From an uncultured Tenacibaculum sp. (lineage in GTDB: Bacteria; Bacteroidota; Bacteroidia; Flavobacteriales; Flavobacteriaceae): a stretch of 64,000 nt of DNA. The notes beneath the pieces are model-generated. The model made no database searches. It was not told the origin of the DNA and saw only the letters and a list, made by a program, of their open reading frames with translations. The DNA is taken from contig NZ_CANMMT010000001.1 in the NCBI RefSeq assembly GCF_947499065.1, forward strand, positions 248,001-312,000, in the 5' to 3' direction. The position numbers and the translations under genes were made by a program. Shown piece after piece: positions 18,374-26,171 of the stretch (position 1 is the first letter of the stretch; each line of letters opens with the position of its first letter).

Positions 18374-18502
18374 GACTTTTTTTCTTGCTTATTTTAACTA
18401 GCATAATCTCCCTCTTCGAAGCTTTGTACTAAAAAATAACGAAAAATAAACTTCTGAAAACCAGAATCAAATAAAATTAATTGTATTTTTTATTAAAAAT
18501 AA

Positions 18503-18533
18503 TTTGCAGATATAAAAAAAGCCCTTAAATTTG
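18503..18533 (+). promoter_or_regulatory. Promoter of the tRNA-Asn genes
   Basis: TTTG at 18503-18506 and TAAATTTG at 18526-18533 are separated by exactly 19 bp, the canonical spacing for the Bacteroidota primary sigma factor. The first tRNA begins 33 bp after the -7 box. Confidence 0.75.
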
Positions 18534-18565
18534 CACTCGCATTTTAAAACAAGTTCGTTTTAAAT

Positions 18566-18639
18566 TCCTCCTTAGCTCAGTTGGTTAGAGCATCTGACTG
18601 TTAATCAGAGGGTCCTTGGTTCGAGTCCAAGAGGGGGAG
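18566..18639 (+). tRNA. tRNA-Asn (GTT), copy 1
   Basis: This is a 74-nt cloverleaf. The acceptor TCCTCCT pairs with AGGGGGA (one T-G pair), followed by discriminator G. The D arm is GCTCAGTTGGTTAGAGC, the anticodon stem is TCTGA/TCAGA with loop CTGTTAA (anticodon GTT, Asn), and the T arm is CTTGGTTCGAGTCCAAG. CCA is not encoded. Confidence 0.97.
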
Positions 18640-18708
18640 CTAAAATGTTAAAGGCAACGTAGGAGCCGATAATTTCTACAACATACATATTTTGTTCTAT
18701 AAGAACAT

Positions 18709-18782
18709 TCCTCCTTAGCTCAGTTGGTTAGAGCATCTGACTGTTAATCAGAGGGTCCTTGGTTCGAGTCCAAGAGGGGGAG
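18709..18782 (+). tRNA. tRNA-Asn (GTT), copy 2
   Basis: This copy is identical base for base to the tRNA 69 bp upstream, with the same GTT anticodon and discriminator G. The spacer between them has no promoter-like pair, so both copies are probably cut from one precursor. A terminator starts 2 bp after this copy. Confidence 0.97.
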
Positions 18783-18783
18783 C

Positions 18784-18815
18784 AAAAAGACTTACAAATT
18801 TGTAAGTCTTTTTTT
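18784..18815 (+). terminator. Terminator of the tRNA-Asn transcript
   Basis: A 15-bp palindrome (AAAAAGACTTACAAA / TTTGTAAGTCTTTTT) is followed by more T residues, directly after the second tRNA. Confidence 0.88.
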
Positions 18816-18822
18816 ATTTTTG
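18815..18822 (+). promoter_or_regulatory. Candidate -7 element for bioF
   Basis: TATTTTTG matches TAnnTTTG and uses the T-run of the preceding terminator. Its last base is only 4 bp before the bioF ATG, so a transcript from it would have almost no leader. No -33 TTG lies at the right distance. Confidence 0.3.
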
Positions 18823-18826
18823 CACT

Positions 18827-19951
18827 ATGTCATTTCCTAAGAAACTTACTACTAAATTACTCCAACGTAAAGAAAACAATTCTCTAAGATCACTTGGAAA
18901 AGAAATTAACTTAGTTGATTTTTCCTCTAATGACTATTTAGGTTTAGCCAAATCAGAAATTGTTTTTAATAATGTTCATCAATTTTTAGTAGCGCAAAAT
19001 ATCAGACAAAATGGAGCTACTGGTTCTAGACTTTTATCTGGAAATCACAAATTATACCCACTAGTTGAAAAACAATTAGCTGAATTTCACAATTCAGAAT
19101 CTGCTCTAATTTTTAATTCTGGATATGATGCAAACATCGGATTTTTCTCTTCTGTCCCACAACGCGGAGATATTATTTTATATGACGAATTCATTCATGC
19201 TTCTATTAGAGATGGTATACAACTTTCAAACGCTAAAGCTTATAAGTTTAAACATAATGACACTTTAGACTTAGAAGAAAAAATTATTCGTCTCAACAAC
19301 TTAAATAATAACAACGAAATTTATGTGATAACAGAATCTGTTTTTTCTATGGATGGAGACAGTCCAAATCTTAAAGAAATTGTTCAGATTTGTAAAACTA
19401 ACAAAGCCTATTTAATAATTGATGAAGCTCACGCCATTGGTGTTTTCAATAAAGGTTTAGTTGAAACTACAGAAATACATAATGATATTTTTGCTAGGAT
19501 TGTCACTTTTGGAAAAGCATTAGGATGCCATGGTGCTGCAATTATATCTTCTAAAGAATTAAAAAATTATCTCGTTAATTTCTCAAGAAGTTTTATTTAT
19601 ACCACAGGTCTATCTCCTCATGCTCTAGCCACCATTAGTTTTGCCTACAAAGAACTTCCCAAATTTAAAGAGCAATTACAAAAGAACATCCTCTTTTTTA
19701 TCAAAGAAACACAACGTTTAAATCTTAATTTTATTAAGAGTGAATCCGCAATCCATTGTTGTATTATTCCAGGAAACGAAAAAGTAAAACTGATAGCTCA
19801 AAAACTTCAAAAAAAAGGATTTGATGTGAAACCTATTTTATCTCCTACTGTTAACAAAGGGGAAGAAAGATTACGCTTTTGCTTACATAGTTATAATTCT
19901 TTTGAAGAAATTACCAGTGTTTTAGAGAACCTTGCTACTTTTGCTTTATAA
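18827..19951 (+). CDS. bioF: 8-amino-7-oxononanoate synthase BioF
   Basis: BioF is a PLP enzyme that condenses pimeloyl thioester with L-alanine, the first step of the conserved biotin ring pathway. The 374 residues carry the family landmarks DFSSNDYLGLA near the N-terminus, GSTGSRLLSG-like GATGSRLLSGNH, the PLP-stacking and binding region with IIDEAHAIGVF, and the Schiff-base lysine in TFGKALGCHGA. It is distinct from the related kbl product at 37.6 kb, which has the glycine acetyltransferase pattern; here bioD, bioA and bioB follow. The ATG at 18827 is fixed by the family N-terminus. Confidence 0.95.
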   Translation: MSFPKKLTTKLLQRKENNSLRSLGKEINLVDFSSNDYLGLAKSEIVFNNVHQFLVAQNIRQNGATGSRLLSGNHKLYPLVEKQLAEFHNSESALIFNSGYDANIGFFSSVPQRGDIILYDEFIHASIRDGIQLSNAKAYKFKHNDTLDLEEKIIRLNNLNNNNEIYVITESVFSMDGDSPNLKEIVQICKTNKAYLIIDEAHAIGVFNKGLVETTEIHNDIFARIVTFGKALGCHGAAIISSKELKNYLVNFSRSFIYTTGLSPHALATISFAYKELPKFKEQLQKNILFFIKETQRLNLNFIKSESAIHCCIIPGNEKVKLIAQKLQKKGFDVKPILSPTVNKGEERLRFCLHSYNSFEEITSVLENLATFAL

Positions 19952-19962
19952 AATTAGCATAA

Positions 19963-20340
19963 ATGAACGATAATCATGTAATTCTAACTGTATTTGAGTA
20001 TTCAACCGAAGCTCAAGTAATTAAATCTAAATTGGATTCTGAAAATATTAGAACCATGTTAATGGATGAGAAAACTATTGATTCTGACCCTTTATTAAGT
20101 CAGGCAATAGGAGGAGTGAAATTATTAGTTCATAAAGATGATTTAGAAAAAGCATTAGTCATATACAACGAAATTAGAGAATACGAAAAAGATGAGAACG
20201 GAGTATCTTATCAATGTGGCAAATGCAAATCATCAAGAATTCTTGTTGCTCCACCTCAACGCAAAAGTTTCTTTTTTATGCTTTTCCCTTTTTTTGAAAG
20301 TAGAAAATTAATTTGTAACGATTGTAAAACAATCTTTTAA
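19963..20340 (+). CDS. DUF2007 protein with C-terminal zinc ribbon
   Basis: This small 125-residue protein has an N-terminal DUF2007 domain (about 6-72, a putative signal-transducing alpha+beta fold) and a C-terminal treble of cysteines in two pairs: Cys85/Cys88 (CGKC) and Cys118/Cys121 (CNDC), a likely zinc ribbon. A short hydrophobic stretch FFFMLFPFF lies between the pairs. The gene is 11 bp after bioF, and its stop overlaps the bioD start (TAATG), so it is fully embedded in the biotin operon. The role is not known; the position suggests a link to biotin synthesis or simply convenient co-expression. Confidence 0.8.
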   Translation: MNDNHVILTVFEYSTEAQVIKSKLDSENIRTMLMDEKTIDSDPLLSQAIGGVKLLVHKDDLEKALVIYNEIREYEKDENGVSYQCGKCKSSRILVAPPQRKSFFFMLFPFFESRKLICNDCKTIF

Positions 20341-20948
20341 TGAAAAAATATTTTATCACTGGTATTTCCACAGAAGTGGGAAAAACAGTAGCTTCTGCTA
20401 TTGTTACCGAAGCTCTAGAAGCGGATTATTGGAAACCTGTTCAAGCTGGCGAATTAGATAATTCTGATGCTCATAAAGTTGAACAACTAATTTCTAATTC
20501 TACAACAACCATTCATACTAACGCATACGCATTAAAAACTCCTATGAGCCCACATGCTGCTGCTGAAATAGACAATATAAATATTGAACTTTCTAACATA
20601 ACTGAACCAAAAACTTCAAACAATTTAGTTATTGAAGGTGCTGGTGGATTGTTAGTACCTTTAAATAATACAGACACTATTTTAGACATTATAAAACCTG
20701 ACTACAAAGTAATTGTCGTTTCTCGCCATTATTTAGGAAGTATTAACCATACCTTATTAACCATAAACCTTTTAAAAGAAAAAGGTTTTGATGTTTCTTT
20801 GATTTTTTCAGGTGATGAGCATCCTACTACTGAATCAATTATTAAAAAAATGACAGGCGTTTCTGTTATTGGACGAATTGACGAAGAACCATATTTCGAT
20901 CAAAATGTTATTCGTGAGTATGCTGACCTTTTTAAAGATAAATTATGA
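20340..20948 (+). CDS. bioD: Dethiobiotin synthetase BioD
   Basis: BioD closes the ureido ring by ATP-dependent carboxylation of 7,8-diaminopelargonate. The 202-residue protein has the P-loop GISTEVGKTVASA at residues 8-20 (the family form is GTDTxVGKT), the substrate-binding Lys in WKPVQAG, and the EGAGGLLVPL block. Its start shares one base with the stop of the DUF2007 gene, and its stop overlaps bioA by 4 bp, so translation is probably coupled across all three genes. Confidence 0.95.
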   Translation: MKKYFITGISTEVGKTVASAIVTEALEADYWKPVQAGELDNSDAHKVEQLISNSTTTIHTNAYALKTPMSPHAAAEIDNINIELSNITEPKTSNNLVIEGAGGLLVPLNNTDTILDIIKPDYKVIVVSRHYLGSINHTLLTINLLKEKGFDVSLIFSGDEHPTTESIIKKMTGVSVIGRIDEEPYFDQNVIREYADLFKDKL

Positions 20949-22210
20949 CACTACAAGAAAGAGATAAACAACACTTATGGCATCCTTTAAAGCAACACCA
21001 AACACATCCAGATAGTTTAGGTATTGTAAAAGCCAAAGGTTGTATTTTAACCGATGAGAACGGTAACGAATATATTGATGCTATTTCTTCTTGGTATACT
21101 TGTATGTTTGGTCACTGTAACGACTTTATTACCAATAAGGTTTATAAACAAATGCAAACATTAGATCAAATAATGTTTAGTGACTTTACACATGAGCCTG
21201 CTGTTGCTTTATCGGAAGAATTAATTAAAATATTACCTAAAAACCAGAATAGAATATTCTTTAATGACAATGGTTCAACAGCTGTTGAAGCTGGAATTAA
21301 AATGGCTTTGCAGTACTATTTTAACAAAGGTGAAAAAAGGAATACTTTCGTTGCTTTTGAAAACGGTTTTCATGGAGATACTTTTGGTGCTATGTCTGTA
21401 TCTGGACTCTCTGTTTACAATGGTCCTTTTGAAGATTTCTTAATGGACATTAAACGTATTCCTGTTCCTAATGGAAACAACAATCAAGAGATTTTAAGAC
21501 TATTAAAACAAATTGTTAGTGAGAATAGTATTGCTGGTTTTATATACGAACCTTTAGTTCAAGGTGCTGCTGGTATGAAAATTCATAAAGCAGAAGATTT
21601 AGATTCTATTTTACAATTTTTTAAAAACAATGATATTTTAACTATTGCTGATGAAGTAATGACTGGATTTGGTAAAACAGGAAATAATTTTGCTTCTGAT
21701 GAAATTACCACAAAACCAGATATTATTTGTTTAAGTAAAGCATTAACCGCTGGTTTGGTTCCTATGGCTATTACTTCTTGTACCGAAGATATTTACAATG
21801 AGTTTTTAAGTAATGATATTGCCAAAGGTTTTTTCCATTGTCATACGTATTCTGCGAATCCAATAGCATGTAGTGCTGCTTTGGCGAGCATTGAATTATT
21901 ACAGAGTAATGAAATTCAAAAAAACATTCAAAGAATTTCAAAAACTCATCAAGATTTTTCAAATCAAATAGCAAATCATGCTAAGGTTACTGAGGTACGT
22001 TCAAAAGGAGTTATTTTAGCTATTGATTTAAAAACCAACGCTGGAAGATATGGTACATTAAGAGATCAACTATTAAAATCTTTTATGGATAAAGGTGTGT
22101 TTTTAAGACCTCTTGGAAACACTATTTATATACAACCTCCTTATGTAATTACTGAAAAACAATTACAAAAGGTATATACAACTATTGAAGAGGTTCTAGA
22201 TTCTTTCTAG
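20945..22210 (+). CDS. bioA: Adenosylmethionine-8-amino-7-oxononanoate aminotransferase BioA
   Basis: BioA is a class III PLP aminotransferase that converts 8-amino-7-oxononanoate to 7,8-diaminopelargonate with S-adenosylmethionine as amino donor. The 421 residues include LWHPLKQHQTHPDSLGI (the biotin-specific N-terminus), SSWYTCMFGH, the NDNGSTAVEAGIKMALQYY block, IADEVMTGFGKTG with the PLP Asp, and the Schiff-base Lys in CLSKALTAGLVPMA. It overlaps bioD by 4 bp at its start. At its end it overlaps the minus-strand gene by 15 bp inside a terminator hairpin. Confidence 0.96.
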   Translation: MTLQERDKQHLWHPLKQHQTHPDSLGIVKAKGCILTDENGNEYIDAISSWYTCMFGHCNDFITNKVYKQMQTLDQIMFSDFTHEPAVALSEELIKILPKNQNRIFFNDNGSTAVEAGIKMALQYYFNKGEKRNTFVAFENGFHGDTFGAMSVSGLSVYNGPFEDFLMDIKRIPVPNGNNNQEILRLLKQIVSENSIAGFIYEPLVQGAAGMKIHKAEDLDSILQFFKNNDILTIADEVMTGFGKTGNNFASDEITTKPDIICLSKALTAGLVPMAITSCTEDIYNEFLSNDIAKGFFHCHTYSANPIACSAALASIELLQSNEIQKNIQRISKTHQDFSNQIANHAKVTEVRSKGVILAIDLKTNAGRYGTLRDQLLKSFMDKGVFLRPLGNTIYIQPPYVITEKQLQKVYTTIEEVLDSF

Positions 22211-22218
22211 AACCTTTT
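22189..22218. terminator. Bidirectional terminator overlapping two stop codons
   Basis: A 10-bp stem (AGGTTCTAGA 22191-22200, TCTAGAACCT 22206-22215) with a 5-nt loop contains the bioA TAG in one arm and the TAG of the minus-strand gene in the other. T-rich bases follow on both strands. Confidence 0.75.
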
Positions 22219-22645
22219 CATTTTCCAGTAAATTTATTTCTTCTTGAGTTTCTTTTATACGCACATATAAATCTTCATAAACCCATTCTCCGTCAGTTTT
22301 AATTCCTTTTACTATTAAAGTTCCTTCTCCTTTACTACCACGAATTGGAATCGAAAAATCAACATCTCCATCATTATTTCTTAATGAAATATTTCCTGAA
22401 GGAATACTATATTTTTCAATATCATCGCCAAGTAAAGAAACTACTTTATCATTATTTCTTACTTGTTCCATAGCATATTCTATGGGTGTTGCATTATCTA
22501 TCATTTTAGAAACCCCAAAAATTGCAGCGCCAATTCCAAATACAAAAAACAAAACAATCAAGAGGCAACCACATCCACAGCCTCCAACAGGAACTGCCCA
22601 CATCCAATTTCTACCAAACCAACTTTTTTCGTGTTTTTCATCCAT
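22196..22645 (-). CDS. Coa1/Tim21-like membrane protein
   Basis: This small protein of 149 residues counts from the ATG at 22645 rather than a TTG 21 bp upstream. A basic/aromatic N-terminus (KSWFGRNWMWAVPVGG) leads into one membrane helix (about 20-45), preceded by an unusual GGCGCGC cysteine cluster. The soluble part (about 50-145) resembles the cytochrome oxidase assembly factor Coa1/Tim21 domain found as single-helix proteins in Bacteroidota. The function in bacteria is not established. It overlaps bioA tail to tail and sits as an island inside the biotin cluster, on the opposite strand. Confidence 0.72.
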   Translation of the reverse strand: MDEKHEKSWFGRNWMWAVPVGGCGCGCLLIVLFFVFGIGAAIFGVSKMIDNATPIEYAMEQVRNNDKVVSLLGDDIEKYSIPSGNISLRNNDGDVDFSIPIRGSKGEGTLIVKGIKTDGEWVYEDLYVRIKETQEEINLLENEKVLERI

Positions 22646-22706
22646 AGATTTAATATTTAGTGACAAGATAACTATTAAATTTCTTCATGATACCTGATTT
22701 TAACTT

Positions 22707-22714
22707 TATTTTTG
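22707..22714 (+). promoter_or_regulatory. Candidate -7 element for the ketoacyl synthase gene
   Basis: TATTTTTG matches TAnnTTTG. It lies inside the longest possible reading frame of the gene, which argues that the ATG at 22687 is not the start and that translation begins at GTG 22729 or TTG 22732. Confidence 0.4.
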
Positions 22715-22731
22715 TCAAAATTTTAAATGTG

Positions 22732-23886
22732 TTGAAAGAACGTATTTCTATAACAGCAATGGCATCTGTTTCTTCGGTAGGAAGTTCCCAAAATGAAATT
22801 TGGAATAACTACCTTAATACGAAACATTATCTAAGTAGTAAGAGTTTTGATAATTTTAAAGCTCATGTAGCTCAATTATCTGATGACATTAAAAATGAAA
22901 TAAATCAATTAAAGCATTCCGATAATAAGTACAAAAACTTAGACGAAACAGTTTTATATACTTTATATGTAGCACGAAAAGCTATTAAAGATGCAAACTG
23001 GAATTCTCAAGATAATTTTGGAATCAATATAGGTTCTTCACGTGGAGCAACTTCTTTATTTGAAAAATACCACAAAGAATTTTTAGAATCAGGAAAATCA
23101 TCAACATTAAGTTCTCCTACAACAACTTTAGGAAACATTTCTTCATGGATTGCACATGACTTACAAAGTAATGGCCCTGAAATTTCACATTCTATTACTT
23201 GTTCTACTGGTTTACACTCTTTATTAAATGGAGTTGCATGGTTACAATCTGGAATGACTAATAAATTTATGATTGGTGCTAGTGAAGCTTCTCTAACTGA
23301 CTTTACTATTGCACAAATGCAAGCTTTGAAAGTCTATTCAAAAGAAACAGATGAATATCCTTGTAGAGCTTTTGATATGACAAAAACAAAAAACACCATG
23401 GTTTTAGGAGAAGGAGCTGCTGTTTTTTGTCTAGAATCAGGTATCTCTGAAAATGCAATTGCTTTTATTGATAATGTAGGATATGCTACTGAAGTATTAA
23501 AACACAATACATCAGTTACTACAGATGCTGAATGTTTTCAGAAATCTATGAAAATGGCTTTGAAAAATATTTCTCCTGAGGAGGTAGATGCTATTGTTAT
23601 GCATGCTCCAGGAACTATAAAAGGCGATCAATCAGAAATAAATGCTATTAAGGCTATTTTTGGAGATAATCAACCTTTTTTAACAACTAATAAATGGAAA
23701 GTTGGACACACTTTTGCTACTTCTGGATTATTGAGTTTAGAATTAGCTATTTTAATGTTACAACATCAAAAAACAATAGAAGTACCGTTTGCTGAAAAGC
23801 AAAAACACCCGAAAAAACTAACAAAAATCCTAGTAAATGCAGTAGGTTTTGGAGGAAATGCAGTTTCTGTATTGCTATCTAAATAA
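22732..23886 (+). CDS. Beta-ketoacyl synthase-like protein of the biotin cluster
   Basis: This is a KAS I/II-type condensing enzyme of about 384 residues. The thiolase-fold triad is complete: the nucleophile Cys in SHSITCSTGLHSLLNG, the first His in AIVMHAPGTIKGD, and the second His in WKVGHTFATSG; the glycine-rich end VNAVGFGGNAVSVLLS is present. I place the start at TTG 22732 (KERISITAMASVSS), because a -7 promoter box lies between that codon and the upstream ATG at 22687; GTG 22729 is the alternative. Its place between bioA and bioB suggests a role in making the pimeloyl precursor, perhaps in place of, or beside, the BioC/BioH route, neither of which appears in the window. That role is inference. 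Confidence 0.85.
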   Translation: MKERISITAMASVSSVGSSQNEIWNNYLNTKHYLSSKSFDNFKAHVAQLSDDIKNEINQLKHSDNKYKNLDETVLYTLYVARKAIKDANWNSQDNFGINIGSSRGATSLFEKYHKEFLESGKSSTLSSPTTTLGNISSWIAHDLQSNGPEISHSITCSTGLHSLLNGVAWLQSGMTNKFMIGASEASLTDFTIAQMQALKVYSKETDEYPCRAFDMTKTKNTMVLGEGAAVFCLESGISENAIAFIDNVGYATEVLKHNTSVTTDAECFQKSMKMALKNISPEEVDAIVMHAPGTIKGDQSEINAIKAIFGDNQPFLTTNKWKVGHTFATSGLLSLELAILMLQHQKTIEVPFAEKQKHPKKLTKILVNAVGFGGNAVSVLLSK

Positions 23887-23922
23887 TATCCTTATTTTTA
23901 CCCCAACAAACAACTTGAATTT

Positions 23923-25077
23923 ATGAGCGAAGTAAGACATAACTGGACGAAAGAAGAAATTCTAGAAATATATAACAAACCTATGATGGAGCTTTTATAC
24001 GAAGCTGCTACAATTCATAGGAAAAGTCACGACCCAAACGTAGTACAAGTTTCTACATTATTATCTATAAAAACTGGTGGATGTTCTGAAGACTGTGGAT
24101 ATTGTCCACAAGCTGCACGTTACCATACTAATGTTGATGGAAACGATTTAATGTCTGTACAACAAGTAAAAGCGCAAGCTTTAAGAGCCAAATCTGGTGG
24201 AAGTTCTCGTGTATGTATGGGAGCTGCTTGGAGAAATGTAAAAGACGGACCTGAGTTTGATCAAGTTTTAGAAATGGTAAGAACTATTAACAAACTTGAC
24301 ATGGAGGTTTGCTGTACTTTAGGTATGGTAACTGAAAATCAAGCACAACGTTTAGCTGAGGCTGGACTATATGCTTATAATCACAATTTAGATTCTTCAG
24401 AAGAATACTATAAAGAAGTAATTTCTACACGTGGATACCAAGATAGATTAGATACTATTGATAATGTTCGTAAAACTAACGTAACTGTTTGTTCTGGTGG
24501 TATTATCGGTATGGGAGAATCTGCTGAAGATAGAGCTGGAATGTTAGTTGCTTTATCTACTTTAGATCCACAACCTGAATCTACTCCGATTAATGCTTTA
24601 GTTGCTGTTGAAGGAACTCCTTTAGAAGACGAAAAGCCTGTAGAAATTTGGGATATGGTTCGTATGGTAGCTACTACGAGAATTGTATTACCAGAAACGC
24701 AAGTACGTTTATCGGCTGGTAGAACTCAAATGAGTAGAGAAGGTCAAGCAATGTGTTTCTTTGCTGGTGCAAACTCTATTTTTGCTGGAGATAAATTACT
24801 AACAACTCCAAATCCTGATGTAGATGAAGACATGAAAATGTTTAAGTTATTAGGATTAAACCCACAAAAGCCATTTACTAAAAAGGTACAACCAAGAACA
24901 GTTGAGGCTGAAGATTCTAATTTTGAAACTTTAGGTGAAAAACCAAAATGGTCTCGTCCTGATCATAAAATTGAGCGTAACGAAAAAAAGAAAGAAGAGG
25001 CAAAGGAAATAAAAAAGCAGACTCTTAAAATTAAGAGAATGTTAACCGATGAACCTCAAAAAGAAACTATAAAATAA
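23923..25077 (+). CDS. bioB: Biotin synthase BioB
   Basis: BioB is a radical SAM enzyme that inserts sulfur into dethiobiotin, using a 4Fe-4S cluster and a sacrificial 2Fe-2S cluster. The radical SAM motif is in GGCSEDCGYCPQAARYHT (CxxxCxxC). Further family blocks include CMGAAWRNVKDG, CCTLGMVTENQAQRLAEAGLYAYNHNLD, and RLSAGRTQMSREGQAMCFFAGANSIFAGDKLLTT. At 384 residues it is longer than the usual 320-350. The excess is a C-terminal tail rich in Lys and Glu after about residue 325, whose role is unknown. It follows the ketoacyl synthase gene by 36 bp and ends the biotin operon at a terminator. Confidence 0.97.
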   Translation: MSEVRHNWTKEEILEIYNKPMMELLYEAATIHRKSHDPNVVQVSTLLSIKTGGCSEDCGYCPQAARYHTNVDGNDLMSVQQVKAQALRAKSGGSSRVCMGAAWRNVKDGPEFDQVLEMVRTINKLDMEVCCTLGMVTENQAQRLAEAGLYAYNHNLDSSEEYYKEVISTRGYQDRLDTIDNVRKTNVTVCSGGIIGMGESAEDRAGMLVALSTLDPQPESTPINALVAVEGTPLEDEKPVEIWDMVRMVATTRIVLPETQVRLSAGRTQMSREGQAMCFFAGANSIFAGDKLLTTPNPDVDEDMKMFKLLGLNPQKPFTKKVQPRTVEAEDSNFETLGEKPKWSRPDHKIERNEKKKEEAKEIKKQTLKIKRMLTDEPQKETIK

Positions 25078-25080
25078 CTT

Positions 25081-25114
25081 AAAAAAGAACTACTATTTAG
25101 TAGTTCTTTTTTTA
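25081..25114 (+). terminator. Terminator of the biotin cluster
   Basis: A stem GAACTACTA / TAGTAGTTC, extended by A6/T-run pairs and closed by a very short loop, lies just after the bioB stop with a T-run of eight. Confidence 0.85.
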
Positions 25115-25228
25115 TACATATAACTTTGTACTATAATCGCTTATTGATTAAATAGACTCTTAAAATCAACTTTGATTTTAATACATTTTTTAACAAGAAT
25201 CTTTCTAAATAATTTGGAAACGTTTTCT

Positions 25229-25236
25229 TAACTTTG
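25229..25236 (+). promoter_or_regulatory. -7 element for the cupin-like gene
   Basis: TAACTTTG matches TAnnTTTG, 20 bp before the ATG. A TTTG at 25213-25216 is too close (12 bp) to serve as a normal -33 box. Confidence 0.45.
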
Positions 25237-25256
25237 CTTCTTTAAAAATTGGGCCC

Positions 25257-26126
25257 ATGGGATTACAGTTACAACAAGTAGACAGAGTTGAAACCATAAC
25301 AAAAGAAGATTTTATAAAAAACTACTTTAAACCTCAAAAACCAGTAGTTATTGAGCGTTTTATTGAAGATTGGCCAGCATTTAACAAATGGTCATTAGAA
25401 TATATGAAGGAAGTTGCTGGAGACAAGACTGTTCCTTTATACGACGACAGACCAGTAGACTACAAAGATGGATTTAATGAACCGCATGCTACCATGAAAA
25501 TGAGCGAGTATGTTGATTTATTAAAAAGAGAGCCTACAAAATTCCGTATTTTCTTATGGAATGTTTTAAAAGAAGTTCCTATACTTCAAAAGGATTTTAA
25601 ATTTCCTGACTTTGGTTTACGTTTAATGAAAGGTTTACCAATGTTATTTTTTGGAGGTAGAGATTCTTATACTTTCATGCATTATGATATTGATTTAGCT
25701 AATATTTTTCATTTTCATTTTGAAGGTAAAAAGAAGTGTATATTATTTGATCAAAAGCAAAATAAGTACCTATATAAAATACCTCATTCATTAATTACAA
25801 GAGAAGATATTGATTTTAACGACCCTGATTTTGACAAATGGCCTGCTTTAAAAAAGGCAAAAGGTCATATTGCTGAATTAGAACATGGAAACGTTTTATA
25901 CATGCCTGAAGGTTATTGGCACTATATGCGTTATGTAACTCCAGGTTTTTCTATGAGTTTACGTGCTATTGCTCGTAATCCTAAAAACTTAGGAAAAGCG
26001 ATATATAATGTATTTATTATGCGTACTGTTGATAATGTAATGAGACGTATAAAAGGTCAAAAATGGATTGATTGGAAAAACGAACAAGCCATTATTAAAA
26101 CGAATAAAGCAAATAAGATTGCATAA
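25257..26126 (+). CDS. Cupin-like / JmjC-fold Fe(II)-2-oxoglutarate oxygenase family protein
   Basis: This 289-residue protein of the cupin_8/JmjC group has the N-terminal block FIKNYFKPQKPVVIERFIEDWPAFNKWSLEY and an iron-binding pattern with HxD in FMHYDIDLANIF and a distal His in MPEGYWHYMRYV. A Lys/Arg for 2-oxoglutarate is plausible in FSMSLRAIAR. Members are hydroxylases of protein side chains or of unknown substrates, so the target here is unassigned. The gene is a monocistron: it has its own -7 box and a strong terminator follows. Confidence 0.82.
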   Translation: MGLQLQQVDRVETITKEDFIKNYFKPQKPVVIERFIEDWPAFNKWSLEYMKEVAGDKTVPLYDDRPVDYKDGFNEPHATMKMSEYVDLLKREPTKFRIFLWNVLKEVPILQKDFKFPDFGLRLMKGLPMLFFGGRDSYTFMHYDIDLANIFHFHFEGKKKCILFDQKQNKYLYKIPHSLITREDIDFNDPDFDKWPALKKAKGHIAELEHGNVLYMPEGYWHYMRYVTPGFSMSLRAIARNPKNLGKAIYNVFIMRTVDNVMRRIKGQKWIDWKNEQAIIKTNKANKIA

Positions 26127-26157
26127 AAAAAGCGCCAAAATTGGCGCTTTTTTTATT
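26124..26157. terminator. Bidirectional terminator after the cupin-like gene
   Basis: AGCGCCAA / TTGGCGCT with an AA centre is flanked by seven A residues and seven T residues, between convergent genes. Confidence 0.9.
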
Positions 26158-26171
26158 TTATCCTGCTTATT

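Noticed and set aside
18566..18782. Two identical tRNA genes as possible integration site (att) duplication
   Set aside because: The copies are full length, share one promoter, and there is no integrase or foreign DNA between or beside them.
22646..22666. Longer form of the Coa1-like gene from TTG 22666
   Set aside because: ATG at 22645 gives the family-like start (DEKHEKSWFGRNW) and the added residues have no match.
22687..22731. Ketoacyl synthase start at ATG 22687
   Set aside because: A -7 promoter box lies between this ATG and the conserved sequence, so a start at 22729 or 22732 is more likely.
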